Source of the DNA: Paraburkholderia phenazinium
GTDB lineage: Bacteria > Pseudomonadota > Gammaproteobacteria > Burkholderiales > Burkholderiaceae
DNA length: 64,000 bases
Direction of reading: 5' to 3'
NCBI RefSeq assembly: GCF_900141745.1
Contig: NZ_FSRM01000001.1
Span: 2,356,001-2,420,000 of the forward strand
This document shows, in pieces, positions 54,996-64,000 of the stretch. Position numbers and translations under genes: made by a program. The notes below the pieces were generated by a model. That model was given only the letters and a program-made list of their open reading frames with translations. It was not told the DNA's origin and searched no databases. Position 1 is the first letter of the stretch. Each line of letters opens with the position of its first letter.

Positions 54996-56165
54996 ATGGT
55001 CCTGCAACCGAGTCCGCTACGGCTTGCGATGGTCGCCGGAGAACCGTCCGGCGACCTGCTTGCTGCCTCCCTGCTGGAAGGTCTCGGCAGCCACTTGCCG
55101 GCCGATACGCAGTATTACGGCATTGGCGGCCCGCGTATGATCGCCGCGGGTTTCGACGCCCATTGGCCGATTGAAAAGCTGTCGGTGCGCGGCTATGTCG
55201 AAGTGCTGCGTCACATTCCCGAGATTCTAGGCATCCGCAACGAGCTGAAACGTCAGTTGCTGGCTGAGCCGCCAACTGTGTTTGTCGGCGTCGACGCGCC
55301 TGATTTCAACTTTGCCCTCGAGCACGCGCTGCGCGACGCCGGCATTCCGACCGTTCACTTCGTATGCCCGTCCATCTGGGCATGGCGCGGCGGCCGGATC
55401 AAGAAGATCGCCAAAGCCGTCGACCATATGCTGTGCGTGTTTCCGTTTGAAACCGCGCTGCTTGAAAAAGCCGGCGTGGCGGCCTCGTATGTCGGCCATC
55501 CGCTCGCGGACGAGATTCCGCTTGTACCCGACACGCTGGGCGCACGCCGCAAGCTGGGTCTGCCGGAAAGCGGCCCGGTGATCGCCGTGCTGCCAGGCAG
55601 CCGCCGCTCGGAAATCAATCTGATCGGCCCGACGTTTTTCGCTGCGATGGAGTTGATGCAGCACCGCGAGCCGGGCGTGCGCTTCGTGATGCCGGTGGCG
55701 ACGCCGGCGTTGCGCGAATTGCTGCAGCCGCTCGTGGACGCCAGTCCGGGCCTCGCGCTGACGCTGGTGGAAGGGCAGGCGCAGGTGGCGATGACGGCGG
55801 CTGACGCGATCCTTGTCAAGAGCGGCACGGTGACGCTGGAAGCCGCGTTGCTGAAGAAACCGATGGTGATTTCCTACAAGGTGCCGTGGCTGACCGGTCA
55901 GATCATGCGGCGGCAAGGCTATTTGCCGTACGTCGGACTGCCGAATATTCTGGCTGGACGCTTCGTGGTGCCGGAAATCCTGCAGCACTTCGCGACGCCT
56001 GAGGCGCTCGCCGATGCCACCCTGAAACAGTTGCGCGACGAGGCCAACCGGCGCACGCTGACGGAAATTTTCACGGAAATGCATCACGTGCTGAAGCAGA
56101 ACACTGCCCTGCGCGCCGCGGAAGTGGTGGCGAATGTGGTCGAAACGCGCAAGGGGCGTCGATGA
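54996..56165 (+). CDS. lpxB: lipid-A-disaccharide synthase
   Basis: A 389-residue GT-B glycosyltransferase (GT19) joining lipid X and UDP-diacylglucosamine. [45 protein letters not shown] and LPGSRRSEI are hallmark segments. It overlaps rnhB by four bases (ATGA). Together lpxD, fabZ, lpxA and lpxB supply the early lipid A steps. Confidence 0.97.
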   Translation: MVLQPSPLRLAMVAGEPSGDLLAASLLEGLGSHLPADTQYYGIGGPRMIAAGFDAHWPIEKLSVRGYVEVLRHIPEILGIRNELKRQLLAEPPTVFVGVDAPDFNFALEHALRDAGIPTVHFVCPSIWAWRGGRIKKIAKAVDHMLCVFPFETALLEKAGVAASYVGHPLADEIPLVPDTLGARRKLGLPESGPVIAVLPGSRRSEINLIGPTFFAAMELMQHREPGVRFVMPVATPALRELLQPLVDASPGLALTLVEGQAQVAMTAADAILVKSGTVTLEAALLKKPMVISYKVPWLTGQIMRRQGYLPYVGLPNILAGRFVVPEILQHFATPEALADATLKQLRDEANRRTLTEIFTEMHHVLKQNTALRAAEVVANVVETRKGRR

Positions 56166-56860
56166 CATGCGAGCGCGCGCCCCGGCGCAAGTCCGCTGCG
56201 GTGGCAGCGCAGCCGGGTTTTGACTTCAACGCGGCGGACGAGATTGTCTGCGGCGTCGATGAAGCGGGGCGTGGGCCGTTGGCTGGGCCGGTGGTGGCCG
56301 CCGCGGTGATTTTCGATCCGTCGAAGCCGATGATCCGCGGGCTCGACGATTCGAAGGCGCTCACTGCCAAAAAGCGCGATGAACTGTATGACAAGATCGT
56401 CGACCGGGCGCTGGCTTTTTGTGTCGCTTCGGCGTCGGTCGAAGAGATCGATACGCTCAATATCCTGCATGCGACGATGCTGGCGATGAAGCGCGCCGTC
56501 GAGGGCCTCGCGGTTGCGCCGACGCTCGTGAAGATCGACGGCAACCGCTGTCCGGTGCTCAGTATTCGGAGCGAGGCGATTATTGGCGGCGACGCGCTGG
56601 TGAAGTCCATTTCCGCAGCGTCGATTCTCGCCAAAGTCACGCGCGACCGCATGCTGCTGGAGTTGCATCAGACGTTTCCCGTGTATGGCTTCGACGCGCA
56701 TTCCGGTTACGGTACGCCACAGCATCTGGCGGCCTTGCGTGAGCACGGGCCATGCGAACATCACCGCCGCTCGTTCGCGCCGGTGCGCGAGGCGCATCTG
56801 CGCCTGGGCAACGTGTCGGTGAGCGTGCCGGGCGCTGAGTTGATTCTTCCCTGCCTGTGA
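56162..56860 (+). CDS. rnhB: ribonuclease HII
   Basis: A 232-residue RNase H type 2. [21 protein letters not shown] carries the first Asp-Glu pair; [16 protein letters not shown] and [12 protein letters not shown] complete the family pattern. It removes ribonucleotides from DNA. About 25 extra N-terminal residues are basic. Overlaps lpxB and, by four bases (GTGA), the next gene. Confidence 0.96.
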   Translation: MTCERAPRRKSAAVAAQPGFDFNAADEIVCGVDEAGRGPLAGPVVAAAVIFDPSKPMIRGLDDSKALTAKKRDELYDKIVDRALAFCVASASVEEIDTLNILHATMLAMKRAVEGLAVAPTLVKIDGNRCPVLSIRSEAIIGGDALVKSISAASILAKVTRDRMLLELHQTFPVYGFDAHSGYGTPQHLAALREHGPCEHHRRSFAPVREAHLRLGNVSVSVPGAELILPCL

Positions 56861-57642
56861 AAGCCATCACCTCGCGGGACAATCCGCTCTACAAGCGCCT
56901 CAAGGCACTGGCCGGTTCGACGCACCAGCAGCGACGCAGCGGCCACGCGCTGCTCGAAGGGTTCCATCTCGCGAGCGCGTATCTGGACGTTGCTGGCCAA
57001 CCTGAAACCTGTGTCGTCACCGAAGGCGCCTTGCTTCACGACGAGGCGCAGACCATCGTTTCGCGGATCGACGAGCACCGTATCGTGACGCTGCCGGACG
57101 CGTTGTTCGGCCAGCTATCGAATGTGGTCAACGGGGTGGGGATTCTGCTGCTGGTCGAGAAACTTGCGCCGCCGTTACCGGAACGGGTCGCGCAGACCTG
57201 TGTCGTGCTCGATGGTGTGCAGGACGCGGGCAATGTCGGTTCGATTCTGCGCAGCGCCGCCGCCGCAGGGATTCAGCAGGTGTTTTGCGCGCCGGGGACG
57301 GCCTACGCGTGGTCTTCGAAAGTGCTGCGCTCGGGGATGGGCGCGCACTTTCTGCTGGAGATTCACGAAGACGTCGAACCGCAGACGCTGATCGAACGCC
57401 TTGGCGTACCGGTGGTGATTACAGACTCGCATGGCGCCGAAGCGATCTACGATTGCGACCTGTCCGGCCACCTAGCCTGGGTGATGGGCAACGAAGGCGC
57501 GGGCGTGTCGCAGACGTGGCGCGACGCGGTCACGTTGCGCGTGACGATTCCGCAGCCAGGCGGGATGGAATCGTTGAATGTGGCGGCTGCCGCCGCCGTG
57601 TGCCTGTTCGAGCAGTGCCGCCAGCAGCGCTCGGCGCGCTGA
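56857..57642 (+). CDS. RNA 2'-O-methyltransferase, SpoU/TrmH family
   Basis: A 261-residue SPOUT enzyme with an N-terminal substrate-binding domain ([19 protein letters not shown]). The three SPOUT motifs are [25 protein letters not shown] and [16 protein letters not shown], forming the knotted SAM site. Target RNA is probably rRNA but cannot be fixed; the order after rnhB is conserved in relatives. Start is GTG 56857 overlapping rnhB. It converges on ppsR with about 70 bases between. Confidence 0.9.
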   Translation: MKAITSRDNPLYKRLKALAGSTHQQRRSGHALLEGFHLASAYLDVAGQPETCVVTEGALLHDEAQTIVSRIDEHRIVTLPDALFGQLSNVVNGVGILLLVEKLAPPLPERVAQTCVVLDGVQDAGNVGSILRSAAAAGIQQVFCAPGTAYAWSSKVLRSGMGAHFLLEIHEDVEPQTLIERLGVPVVITDSHGAEAIYDCDLSGHLAWVMGNEGAGVSQTWRDAVTLRVTIPQPGGMESLNVAAAAAVCLFEQCRQQRSAR

Positions 57643-57712
57643 CTGACCTCATGCCTCGCTCGGGGCACGCTCACGGCGCGAGCCTGAAGCCGCAGCCCTG
57701 CCTGCGCCGTCC

Positions 57713-58528
57713 TCAATACCCCGGCCGGTCGAGCTTGATCTCCTGCAGGATCGTCGTCGCGATTTCTTCAATCGACTTGTGCGTCGACGACAGCCACTTG
57801 ATCCCCTCACGCCGCATCATCGCTTCCGCTTCGTTGATCTCGTAACGGCAGTTTTCCGGCGCCGCGTACTTGCTGCCCGGACGGCGCTCGTTGCGAATCT
57901 CCGAGAGCCGCTGCGGATCGATCGACAGCCCGAACATCTTGTTGCGATGTTCGAGCAACGGCGTCGGCAGCTTGCCGCGTTCGAAGTCTTCCGGAATCAG
58001 CGGATAGTTGGCCGCCTTCACACCGTACTGCATCGCCAGATACAGGCTCGTCGGCGTCTTGCCGCTGCGCGACACGCCAACCAGGATCACATCGGCATCG
58101 GCCAGATTGCGGTTCGACTGACCGTCGTCATGGGCAAGCGAGAAATTGATCGCCTCGATGCGGTTCTTGTACTCCTCGGTGTCCGCGTTCTGGTGGCCGC
58201 GGCCCATTGCGTGACTCGACTTCAGTTCCAGTTCCAGTTCGAGCGGTTCGACGAAGGTCTGGAACATGTCCAGCACCAGCGCGTTCGAGCCTTTGACAAT
58301 TTTGTTCGACGAGCTGTCGACAAGCGTCGTGAAGACGATTGGCCGGCGGCCGTCCTGCTTGACCGCTTCGTTGATTTTTTCCAGCGTGGCGTAGGCTTTC
58401 TCGGTCGAATCGACAAAGGGAACCCGAACCAGGCGGAATTTCTGGTCGAACTGGGACAGGATCGAATGCGCGAAGGTTTCGGCAGTGATCCCGGTACCGT
58501 CGGAGACGATGAATACGGTAGGCGGCAT
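57713..58528 (-). CDS. ppsR: phosphoenolpyruvate synthase regulatory protein (kinase/pyrophosphorylase)
   Basis: A 271-residue DUF299 protein. [19 protein letters not shown] begins the family match, and [19 protein letters not shown] is the P-loop. The protein uses ADP to phosphorylate PEP synthase on a Thr next to the catalytic His and reverses this with phosphate. It is divergent from its target ppsA. Start ATG 58528; the frame extends 18 poorly conserved residues further up. The ORF ends 70 bases from the convergent methyltransferase gene. Confidence 0.95.
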   Translation of the reverse strand: MPPTVFIVSDGTGITAETFAHSILSQFDQKFRLVRVPFVDSTEKAYATLEKINEAVKQDGRRPIVFTTLVDSSSNKIVKGSNALVLDMFQTFVEPLELELELKSSHAMGRGHQNADTEEYKNRIEAINFSLAHDDGQSNRNLADADVILVGVSRSGKTPTSLYLAMQYGVKAANYPLIPEDFERGKLPTPLLEHRNKMFGLSIDPQRLSEIRNERRPGSKYAAPENCRYEINEAEAMMRREGIKWLSSTHKSIEEIATTILQEIKLDRPGY

Positions 58529-59027
58529 CAGTGGGGCAGTAGGCAGGGAACGTGAGCGGGAAATTACGCTCGAATCTAACATCGCTGCGTCGGCGCCCAG
58601 TGTACGGTGGCTAACCGGAAACTACAGGGGCATCGGTGCGGCGCGCAGTTCAAGGCGCAATTCTCGTCCGACTGTCACATTTTGAGAGTCGGCACGGTAG
58701 AATAGCGGCAACCTGTTGGATAAGCAATTGCAGGCGAACCGCGGCTAACTCGCATTTATCGCCCGGTCAACGCCCCGCTTTTTGCTGATAACTTGCGGCG
58801 AATTTGAATAATTTCGTCAAACCGTTGGCTTCGTCGTGCTTTTGGTGCGCTTCGTGGTCCGGCTGCAAGGTTCTGCAAATCGTGTGCGCTATTAAGCGAT
58901 TGTTTATCTAACAGGTTGTGCAAGACGCGAGATTGCCGGCTTATCAGGTACTCAGCGGTTCTTATGACCGCTTCGCGTCCAAGCCCACTTGCACAGTCGT
59001 GTATTTCTTCCACACTTAGGGGCTTGT
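58529..59027. promoter_or_regulatory. ppsR/ppsA divergent intergenic region
   Basis: A 499-base stretch without a gene. One candidate ppsA promoter is GTCACA (58674-58679), 18 bases, TAGAAT (58698-58703), which would give a ~320-base leader. The 3' half (about 58780-58990) is more AT-rich than the surroundings. No terminator or riboswitch is recognisable. Confidence 0.35.
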
Positions 59028-61433
59028 ATGACTAACGCAGTTAACGTCGCAAAGGATCAGGCGTATGTAGTTCCGTTCGAGCAGTTGCGGATGACCGATG
59101 TGGAGATTGTGGGCGGCAAGAACGCGTCCCTGGGCGAGATGATCAGTCAACTCGCTCAGGCAGGCGTTCGGGTGCCGACCGGCTTCGCCACCACGGCACT
59201 GGCATTCCGCGATTTCCTCCATCACAGCAACCTCACCGAGCGCATCGCCAAACGTCTGGAGACGCTGGACGTCGACGACGTGAAGGCGCTCGCCGAAGCG
59301 GGCAAGGAGATCCGTCAATGGATCGTCGATGCACCGCTGCAGCCGAAGCTCGAGGCGGATATCCGCGCGGGCTTCGACACGCTCCAGAACAGCTCGCCTG
59401 ACGAGCTTTCGTTCGCCGTCCGTTCGTCCGCTACGGCAGAAGATTTGCCGGACGCGTCGTTCGCGGGCCAGCAGGAAAGCTACCTCAACGTGGTCGGCGT
59501 TGAAGACGTGCTCGATCGCATGAAGCACGTGTTCGCGTCGCTGTATAACGACCGCGCTATCTCCTATCGCGTTCATAAGGGCTTCACTCACGCTGAAGTC
59601 GCGTTGTCGGCGGGCGTGCAGCGCATGGTGCGCTCGGACGTCGGCGCGGCCGGTGTGATGTTCACGCTCGATACGGAGTCCGGTTTCAAGGACGCCGTGT
59701 TCATCACCTCGAGCTACGGTCTCGGCGAAACCGTCGTGCAGGGCGCGGTGAATCCGGACGAGTTCTACGTCTTCAAGACCACGCTCGCACAGGGCAAATA
59801 CCCCATCATCCGCCGCTCGATAGGCTCGAAGCTGATCAAGATGGAGTTCACCAAGCCGGGCGAACCGGGCCGCGTGAAGACCGTCGACGTTGCGCATGAG
59901 CAGCGAAACCGCTTTTCGATCACCGACGAAGACGTGATCGAACTGGCGAAGTACGCCGTGATCATCGAGAAGCACTACGAGCGTCCGATGGACATCGAGT
60001 GGGGCAAGGACGGCCGCGACGGCAAGATCTTTATCCTGCAGGCACGTCCGGAAACGGTGAAGAGCCAGGCAAGCGGCAAGGCCGAGCAACGCTTCAAGCT
60101 GAAGGGCCAGTCGCAGGTCATCGTCACGGGTCGCGCCATCGGGCAGAAGATCGGTGCGGGTCCGGTGCGCGTGATCCAGGATCCGTCGGAGATGGATCGT
60201 GTGCAGCCGGGCGACGTGCTGGTGGCTGACATGACCGACCCGAACTGGGAACCGGTGATGAAGCGCGCTTCGGCGATCGTCACGAATCGCGGCGGCCGTA
60301 CCTGTCACGCGGCCATCATCGCGCGTGAACTGGGTGTGCCGGCGGTGGTGGGTTGTGGCGATGCAACCGATCTGCTGAAGGAAGGCGCGCTGGTCACCGT
60401 ATCGTGCGCGGAGGGCGACGAAGGCAAGATTTACGACGGTCTGCTCGAAACGGAAGTCACCGAAGTCCAGCGCGGCGAACTGCCGCCGATTCCGGTGAAG
60501 ATCATGATGAACGTCGGCAATCCGCAACTTGCCTTCGACTTCTCCCAGCTGCCGAACGCGGGTGTGGGTCTGGCGCGGCTCGAGTTCATCATCAACAACA
60601 ACATCGGTGTGCACCCGAAGGCGATTCTCGAGTACCCGAACGTCGATCAGGACCTGAAGAAGGCCGTCGAAAGCGTTGCACGCGGTCACGCATCGCCGCG
60701 CGCGTTCTACGTCGACAAGCTGACCGAAGGTATCGCGACCATCGCCGCTGCGTTCTATCCGAAGCCTGTCATTGTGCGTCTGTCGGACTTCAAGTCGAAC
60801 GAGTACAAGAAGCTGATCGGCGGTTCGCGCTACGAGCCGGACGAAGAAAACCCGATGCTGGGTTTCCGCGGCGCCTCGCGTTATATCGCGGACGACTTCG
60901 CCGAAGCGTTCCAGATGGAATGTATCGCGCTGAAGAAGGTGCGCGAGGAAATGGGCCTCGACAACGTCGAGATCATGGTGCCGTTCGTGCGTACGCTGAA
61001 GCAGGCGGAGCGCGTGGTCGGTCTGCTCGACAAGTTCGGCCTGAAGCGTGGCGAGAAGGGTCTGCGCCTGATCATGATGTGCGAAGTGCCGTCGAACGCG
61101 ATCCTCGCCGAAGAATTCCTGCAGTTCTTCGACGGTTTCTCCATCGGCTCGAACGACCTGACGCAGCTGACGCTCGGTCTCGACCGCGACTCGGGCATGG
61201 AGCTGCTGGCAGTCGATTTCGACGAACGCGATCCGGCGGTCAAGTTCATGCTCAAGCGCGCGATTGAAACGTGTCTGCGGTTGAACAAGTATGTCGGTAT
61301 CTGCGGCCAGGGCCCGTCTGATCATCCGGATTTCGCACAGTGGCTGACCGATGAAGGCATTGCGTCGATCTCGCTGAACCCGGATACCATCATCGAGACG
61401 TGGCAGGCGTTGGCCAGGTCGTCGGCGAAATGA
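59028..61433 (+). CDS. ppsA: phosphoenolpyruvate synthase
   Basis: An 801-residue enzyme making PEP from pyruvate and ATP. N-terminal ATP-grasp domain ([35 protein letters not shown]), central phosphohistidine domain with [15 protein letters not shown] and the catalytic His at residue 427, C-terminal PEP-binding barrel ([21 protein letters not shown]). The Thr before Cys-His is the PpsR target position. Start ATG 59028 with TAGGGG upstream. A terminator follows at 61524. Main gluconeogenic entry from pyruvate. Confidence 0.98.
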   Translation: MTNAVNVAKDQAYVVPFEQLRMTDVEIVGGKNASLGEMISQLAQAGVRVPTGFATTALAFRDFLHHSNLTERIAKRLETLDVDDVKALAEAGKEIRQWIVDAPLQPKLEADIRAGFDTLQNSSPDELSFAVRSSATAEDLPDASFAGQQESYLNVVGVEDVLDRMKHVFASLYNDRAISYRVHKGFTHAEVALSAGVQRMVRSDVGAAGVMFTLDTESGFKDAVFITSSYGLGETVVQGAVNPDEFYVFKTTLAQGKYPIIRRSIGSKLIKMEFTKPGEPGRVKTVDVAHEQRNRFSITDEDVIELAKYAVIIEKHYERPMDIEWGKDGRDGKIFILQARPETVKSQASGKAEQRFKLKGQSQVIVTGRAIGQKIGAGPVRVIQDPSEMDRVQPGDVLVADMTDPNWEPVMKRASAIVTNRGGRTCHAAIIARELGVPAVVGCGDATDLLKEGALVTVSCAEGDEGKIYDGLLETEVTEVQRGELPPIPVKIMMNVGNPQLAFDFSQLPNAGVGLARLEFIINNNIGVHPKAILEYPNVDQDLKKAVESVARGHASPRAFYVDKLTEGIATIAAAFYPKPVIVRLSDFKSNEYKKLIGGSRYEPDEENPMLGFRGASRYIADDFAEAFQMECIALKKVREEMGLDNVEIMVPFVRTLKQAERVVGLLDKFGLKRGEKGLRLIMMCEVPSNAILAEEFLQFFDGFSIGSNDLTQLTLGLDRDSGMELLAVDFDERDPAVKFMLKRAIETCLRLNKYVGICGQGPSDHPDFAQWLTDEGIASISLNPDTIIETWQALARSSAK

Positions 61434-61523
61434 AGCGGCAAATTAAGCAACAGGCATAGCCGTTTGGTGCGGTTCGTCAAAGCGGACCGCAATGCCCGGT
61501 AAAGTGCACCAGCTTCGTGCTAT

Positions 61524-61557
61524 AAACACCTCGGTAGATCCGGGGTGTTTTTGTTTT
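61524..61557 (+). terminator. ppsA terminator
   Basis: Arms AAACACCTCGG (61524-61534) and CCGGGGTGTTT (61540-61550), one G-T wobble, five-base loop, then TTGTTTT. It lies about 90 bases after ppsA. Confidence 0.85.
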
Positions 61558-61560
61558 GTC

Positions 61561-61600
61561 GGCCGGAGTTAGTGCTTTAGCACTTGCTCCGGCCTCATGC
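61561..61600 (+). repeat. dispersed palindromic repeat, copy B
   Basis: GGCCGGAG (61561-61568) pairs with CTCCGGCC (61587-61594); inside, AGTGC (61571-61575) pairs with GCACT (61580-61584) around TTTA. The palindrome is followed by TCATGC. Block order GAGTT-TTTAGC-CTCCGG-CATGC is shared with copy A at 18602-18668 on the other strand. It sits between the ppsA terminator and the nfeD start. Confidence 0.6.
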
Positions 61601-61618
61601 AGCGCAGTGGAGGTCGAC

Positions 61619-62068
61619 GTGGCGCCAGGTGGACTGTTCTGGTGGGTCGGGGCGGGCGTGCTTATCGTGCTGGAACTGATGAGCGGCACCTTCTATCTGT
61701 TGATGATCGCGCTGGGTTTCCTGGCCGGCGGTCTCGCGCGCGTGTCGGGCGCCAATCCCGATGTGCAATTTGCGGTCGCGGCGCTCGTCGCATTGGCTGC
61801 GGTCCTGCTGTTGCGGCGCTCGCGTTTTGGCCGGCGGGCGACCCGCAAAGCCGCTGCAAGCAATCCCGACGTGAATCTTGATATCGGTCAGACGCTCGCC
61901 GTGACCGGCTGGCGTGACCGGCGCGCGCGCGTGAACTATCGCGGTGCCGCGTGGGACGTCGAACTCGCACCCGGTGAGCCGGAGGACGCGCGCGTCTATG
62001 AGATCAGCGCACTCGACGGCAGCCGCCTGATCGTCGTGGCGGGCAAGCATTCGCACCCGGCACCATAA
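61619..62068 (+). CDS. NfeD-family membrane protein
   Basis: A 149-residue protein with three hydrophobic segments (LFWWVGAGVLIVLELMSG, FYLLMIALGFLAGGLA, FAVAALVALAAVLLL) and a C-terminal OB-like domain (GQTLAVTGWRDRRARVNYRG). NfeD proteins partner with SPFH proteins of the next gene's kind. I start at GTG 61619, which has GGAGG five bases upstream; the frame continues upstream through repeat copy B, which is unlikely to be coding. It ends 26 bases before the SPFH gene. Confidence 0.9.
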   Translation: MAPGGLFWWVGAGVLIVLELMSGTFYLLMIALGFLAGGLARVSGANPDVQFAVAALVALAAVLLLRRSRFGRRATRKAAASNPDVNLDIGQTLAVTGWRDRRARVNYRGAAWDVELAPGEPEDARVYEISALDGSRLIVVAGKHSHPAP

Positions 62069-62094
62069 CAACTCAAACCGGAGTCAAACCACAG

Positions 62095-63039
62095 ATGGGA
62101 ACAAGTATGGATTCGACTATCGTCGCGGTAGTGCTGCTCGTTATCGTGTTCATGATCGCGGCCAAGACCATCAAGATCGTGCCTCAGCAGCACGCGTGGG
62201 TGCTCGAGCGGCTCGGCCGCTATCACGCTACGCTCACGCCGGGTCTAAGCATCGTGGTGCCGTTCGTGGACCGCATCGCGTACAAGCACGTGCTCAAGGA
62301 AATTCCGCTCGAAGTGCCGAGCCAGGTTTGCATTACGCGCGACAACACCCAGTTGCAGGTCGATGGCGTGCTGTACTTCCAGGTCACCGATCCGATGAAG
62401 GCATCGTATGGCTCGAGCAACTTCGTGTTTGCGATTACGCAGTTGTCGCAAACCACGCTGCGCTCGGTGATCGGCAAGCTCGAACTCGACAAGACGTTCG
62501 AGGAGCGCGACTTCATCAATCACAGCATTGTTTCTTCGCTCGATGAAGCAGCGTCGAACTGGGGCGTGAAGGTGCTGCGCTATGAAATCAAGGATCTGAC
62601 GCCGCCGAAGGAAATTCTTCACGCCATGCAGGCGCAGATCACCGCCGAGCGCGAGAAGCGGGCGCTGATTGCGGCTTCTGAAGGGCGCAAGCAGGAGCAG
62701 ATCAATATCGCCTCGGGTGGGCGTGAGGCTTCGATCCAGAAGTCCGAGGGCGAGCGCCAGGCGGCAATCAATCAGGCGCAGGGTCAGGCTGCGGCGATTC
62801 TGGCGGTGGCCGAAGCCAATTCGCAGGCGATCCAGAAGATCGCTGCGGCGATCCAGACCACCGGCGGCATGGAAGCGGTGAACCTGAAGGTGGCCGAACA
62901 GTACGTGAACGCGTTCGCCAACGTGGCGAAGCAGGGCACGACGCTGATCGTGCCCGGTGACCTGTCGAATATGAGTTCGATGATCGCCTCGGCGCTGACC
63001 ATCGTGAACAAGGGGAAGGGTGCGACTGAGGTGCGGTAG
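62095..63039 (+). CDS. qmcA: SPFH/stomatin-like membrane protein (QmcA type)
   Basis: A 314-residue protein with one N-terminal membrane anchor (TIVAVVLLVIVFMIAA), the SPFH domain (VPQQHAWVLERLGRYHATL, GLSIVVPFVDRIAY, ITRDNTQLQVDGVLYF) and a C-terminal Glu/Ala/Gln coiled coil (AEREKRALIAASEGRKQEQ). Such proteins form membrane microdomain rings with NfeD partners and modulate FtsH-type proteolysis. Two ATG starts, 62095 and 62107, are possible; neither has a strong ribosome-binding site. A terminator follows. Confidence 0.9.
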   Translation: MGTSMDSTIVAVVLLVIVFMIAAKTIKIVPQQHAWVLERLGRYHATLTPGLSIVVPFVDRIAYKHVLKEIPLEVPSQVCITRDNTQLQVDGVLYFQVTDPMKASYGSSNFVFAITQLSQTTLRSVIGKLELDKTFEERDFINHSIVSSLDEAASNWGVKVLRYEIKDLTPPKEILHAMQAQITAEREKRALIAASEGRKQEQINIASGGREASIQKSEGERQAAINQAQGQAAAILAVAEANSQAIQKIAAAIQTTGGMEAVNLKVAEQYVNAFANVAKQGTTLIVPGDLSNMSSMIASALTIVNKGKGATEVR

Positions 63040-63091
63040 TAGCGCGCCGGGCCGTTTCCGCTATTCGGGGAACTGGGTGCCCGCTCAAAGC

Positions 63092-63122
63092 AAAATGGCT
63101 CGCGTGGTATGCGGGCCATTTT
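63092..63122. terminator. terminator after the SPFH gene, also facing smpB
   Basis: Arms AAAATGGCTCGC (63092-63103) and GCGGGCCATTTT (63111-63122) with one G-T wobble and a seven-base loop. The A/T ends of the stem serve as the U tract. It lies between two convergent genes and could end both messages. Confidence 0.75.
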
Positions 63123-63173
63123 ATTGGTGAGATGTCCCGTTGCCAGCCGCGGTATTGCGGCCCACGCGCGACC

Positions 63174-63620
63174 TCAGGTGGGGTTACGCATCAAGCGGGC
63201 CTTTTCCCGTTCCCAGTCCCGTTTCTTCTCGGTTTCGCGCTTGTCGTGCTGCTTTTTACCCTTCGCGAGACCGATTTCGCATTTGACCCGGCCGCCCTTG
63301 TAATGAAAGTTTAGCGGCACGAGCGTATAACCACGTTGCTCGACCTTGCCGATCAGCTTGCTGATCTCCTCGCTATGCAGGAGCAGCTTGCGGGTGCGCA
63401 CCGGGTCGGGCGTGATGTGGGTCGACGCTTCGGGCAGCGGGCTGATGTGCGTGCCGATCAGGAACAGTTCGTGATTCTTGATCACGACGTAGCCTTCCTT
63501 GATCTGGCCGCGACCGGCGCGCAAGGCCTTGACCTCCCATCCTTCGAGCACGAGTCCTGCTTCGTAGCGCTCTTCGACCGAATAGTCGTAGAAGGCTTTT
63601 CTGTTGTCTATGATGCTCAT
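63174..63620 (-). CDS. smpB: SsrA-binding protein SmpB
   Basis: A 148-residue tmRNA-binding protein for ribosome rescue. [39 protein letters not shown] and the basic tail [20 protein letters not shown] are diagnostic. It is divergent from ratA, 100 bases apart, an order also seen in E. coli. The tmRNA gene is not within the window. Confidence 0.98.
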   Translation of the reverse strand: MSIIDNRKAFYDYSVEERYEAGLVLEGWEVKALRAGRGQIKEGYVVIKNHELFLIGTHISPLPEASTHITPDPVRTRKLLLHSEEISKLIGKVEQRGYTLVPLNFHYKGGRVKCEIGLAKGKKQHDKRETEKKRDWEREKARLMRNPT

Positions 63621-63720
63621 TAATGGAAAGTGCCCAACTCGTTTAAAATCACGATTTTAGCAAAGCGGGGCAAGGAAAGCCCGCGGCGCTTGTCCACCCT
63701 TGCCACGTGCTGTCCAATTT

Positions 63721-64000
63721 ATGGCAGATGTCCAGAAAACCGTGTTGATACGCCATTCGGCGGAACAGATGTTCGACCTCGTCACCGATGTCAACGATTA
63801 CCCGAACTTCCTGCCCTGGTGCGGCGGGGTCGAGATCCGTCGTCAGGACGAGAACGGCATGGAGGCGAAGATCGACATCAACTTCAAGGGCATCCGGCAG
63901 CACTTCGCTACCCGCAACAGCATGAAGCGGCCCGAGCGCATCGACATGGAGTTCGCTGACGGCCCGTTTCGCAAGTTCACTGGCTACTGGCTTTTTACGG
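63721..64000 (+). CDS. ratA: RatA / Coq10-type START-domain protein (partial)
   Basis: The first 93 codons of a polyketide-cyclase/START protein are visible before the right edge. KTVLIRHSAEQMFDLVTDVNDYP and FLPWCGGVE are the family N-terminus. Homologues are described as ribosome association toxin RatA in E. coli and as ubiquinone-binding Coq10; which role applies here is open. It is divergent from smpB, the usual context. No ribosome-binding site is visible before ATG 63721. Confidence 0.93.
   Translation, partial: MADVQKTVLIRHSAEQMFDLVTDVNDYPNFLPWCGGVEIRRQDENGMEAKIDINFKGIRQHFATRNSMKRPERIDMEFADGPFRKFTGYWLFT

Noticed and set aside
59016..61325. 769-residue minus-strand open frame opposite ppsA
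   Set aside because: Antisense shadow; ppsA has all catalytic motifs on the plus strand.

Overview
The window is a GC-rich, densely packed housekeeping stretch of a betaproteobacterial chromosome. Gene content, gene order and protein style fit Burkholderia sensu lato, most likely Paraburkholderia, chromosome 1. That assignment is my recognition of gene order and protein families, not a database result. I saw no rRNA or tRNA genes, CRISPR arrays, insertion sequences, integrases or phage genes. Both ends cut through genes: a haloacid dehalogenase on the left and ratA on the right.

Layout. (1) 1-6.4 kb: haloacid dehalogenase (partial) divergent from a LysR regulator, a universal stress protein, isocitrate lyase aceA, DEAD-box helicase rhlE and an acyl-CoA-binding protein. 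(2) 6.5-9.9 kb: overlapping set tsaB-rimI-uracil-DNA glycosylase-DUF1853. (3) 10-16.4 kb: lplT-thiD on the minus strand, alr-radA and a small hypothetical on the plus strand, then a CoA-transferase family III gene. (4) 16.5-25.5 kb: ABC-F ATPase, glutathione peroxidase, cardiolipin synthase, and the minus-strand lysine/diaminopimelate block dapC-dapD-yffB-dapE followed by prmB. (5) 26-35.7 kb: EamA permease, smc, zipA, ligA and a second-type peptide deformylase, with a secreted hydrolase gene inserted backwards between zipA and ligA. (6) 35.8-41.2 kb: map-glnD-pseudouridine synthase on the minus strand. (7) 41.3-57.6 kb: the translation and envelope supercluster rpsB-tsf-pyrH-frr-uppS-cdsA-dxr-rseP-bamA-skp-lpxD-fabZ-lpxA-lpxB-rnhB-SpoU methyltransferase, all plus strand. 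(8) 57.7-64 kb: ppsR divergent from ppsA, nfeD plus an SPFH protein, and smpB divergent from ratA.

How they work together. The large plus-strand cluster couples ribosome synthesis (S2, EF-Ts, RRF), UMP supply, isoprenoid and undecaprenyl precursors (Dxr, UppS), phospholipid precursor (CdsA), outer-membrane protein assembly (RseP, BamA, Skp) and lipid A synthesis (LpxD, FabZ, LpxA, LpxB). The dap block and alr feed peptidoglycan. aceA and ppsR-ppsA belong to gluconeogenic carbon flow.

I found no convincing new defence, mobile or biosynthetic system. The best second-look items are non-coding: a 36-40 nt palindromic repeat family present at two distant sites on opposite strands, a structured gene-less segment downstream of aceA closed by a terminator, a terminator placed just before the dapE start, long palindromes before zipA and pyrH, a structured rpsB leader, and a rare-codon AT-rich patch in rseP that may be a bamA promoter. 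Among proteins, the odd ones are the 12-residue-repeat extension of the pseudouridine synthase and the extended TsaB and uracil-DNA glycosylase.
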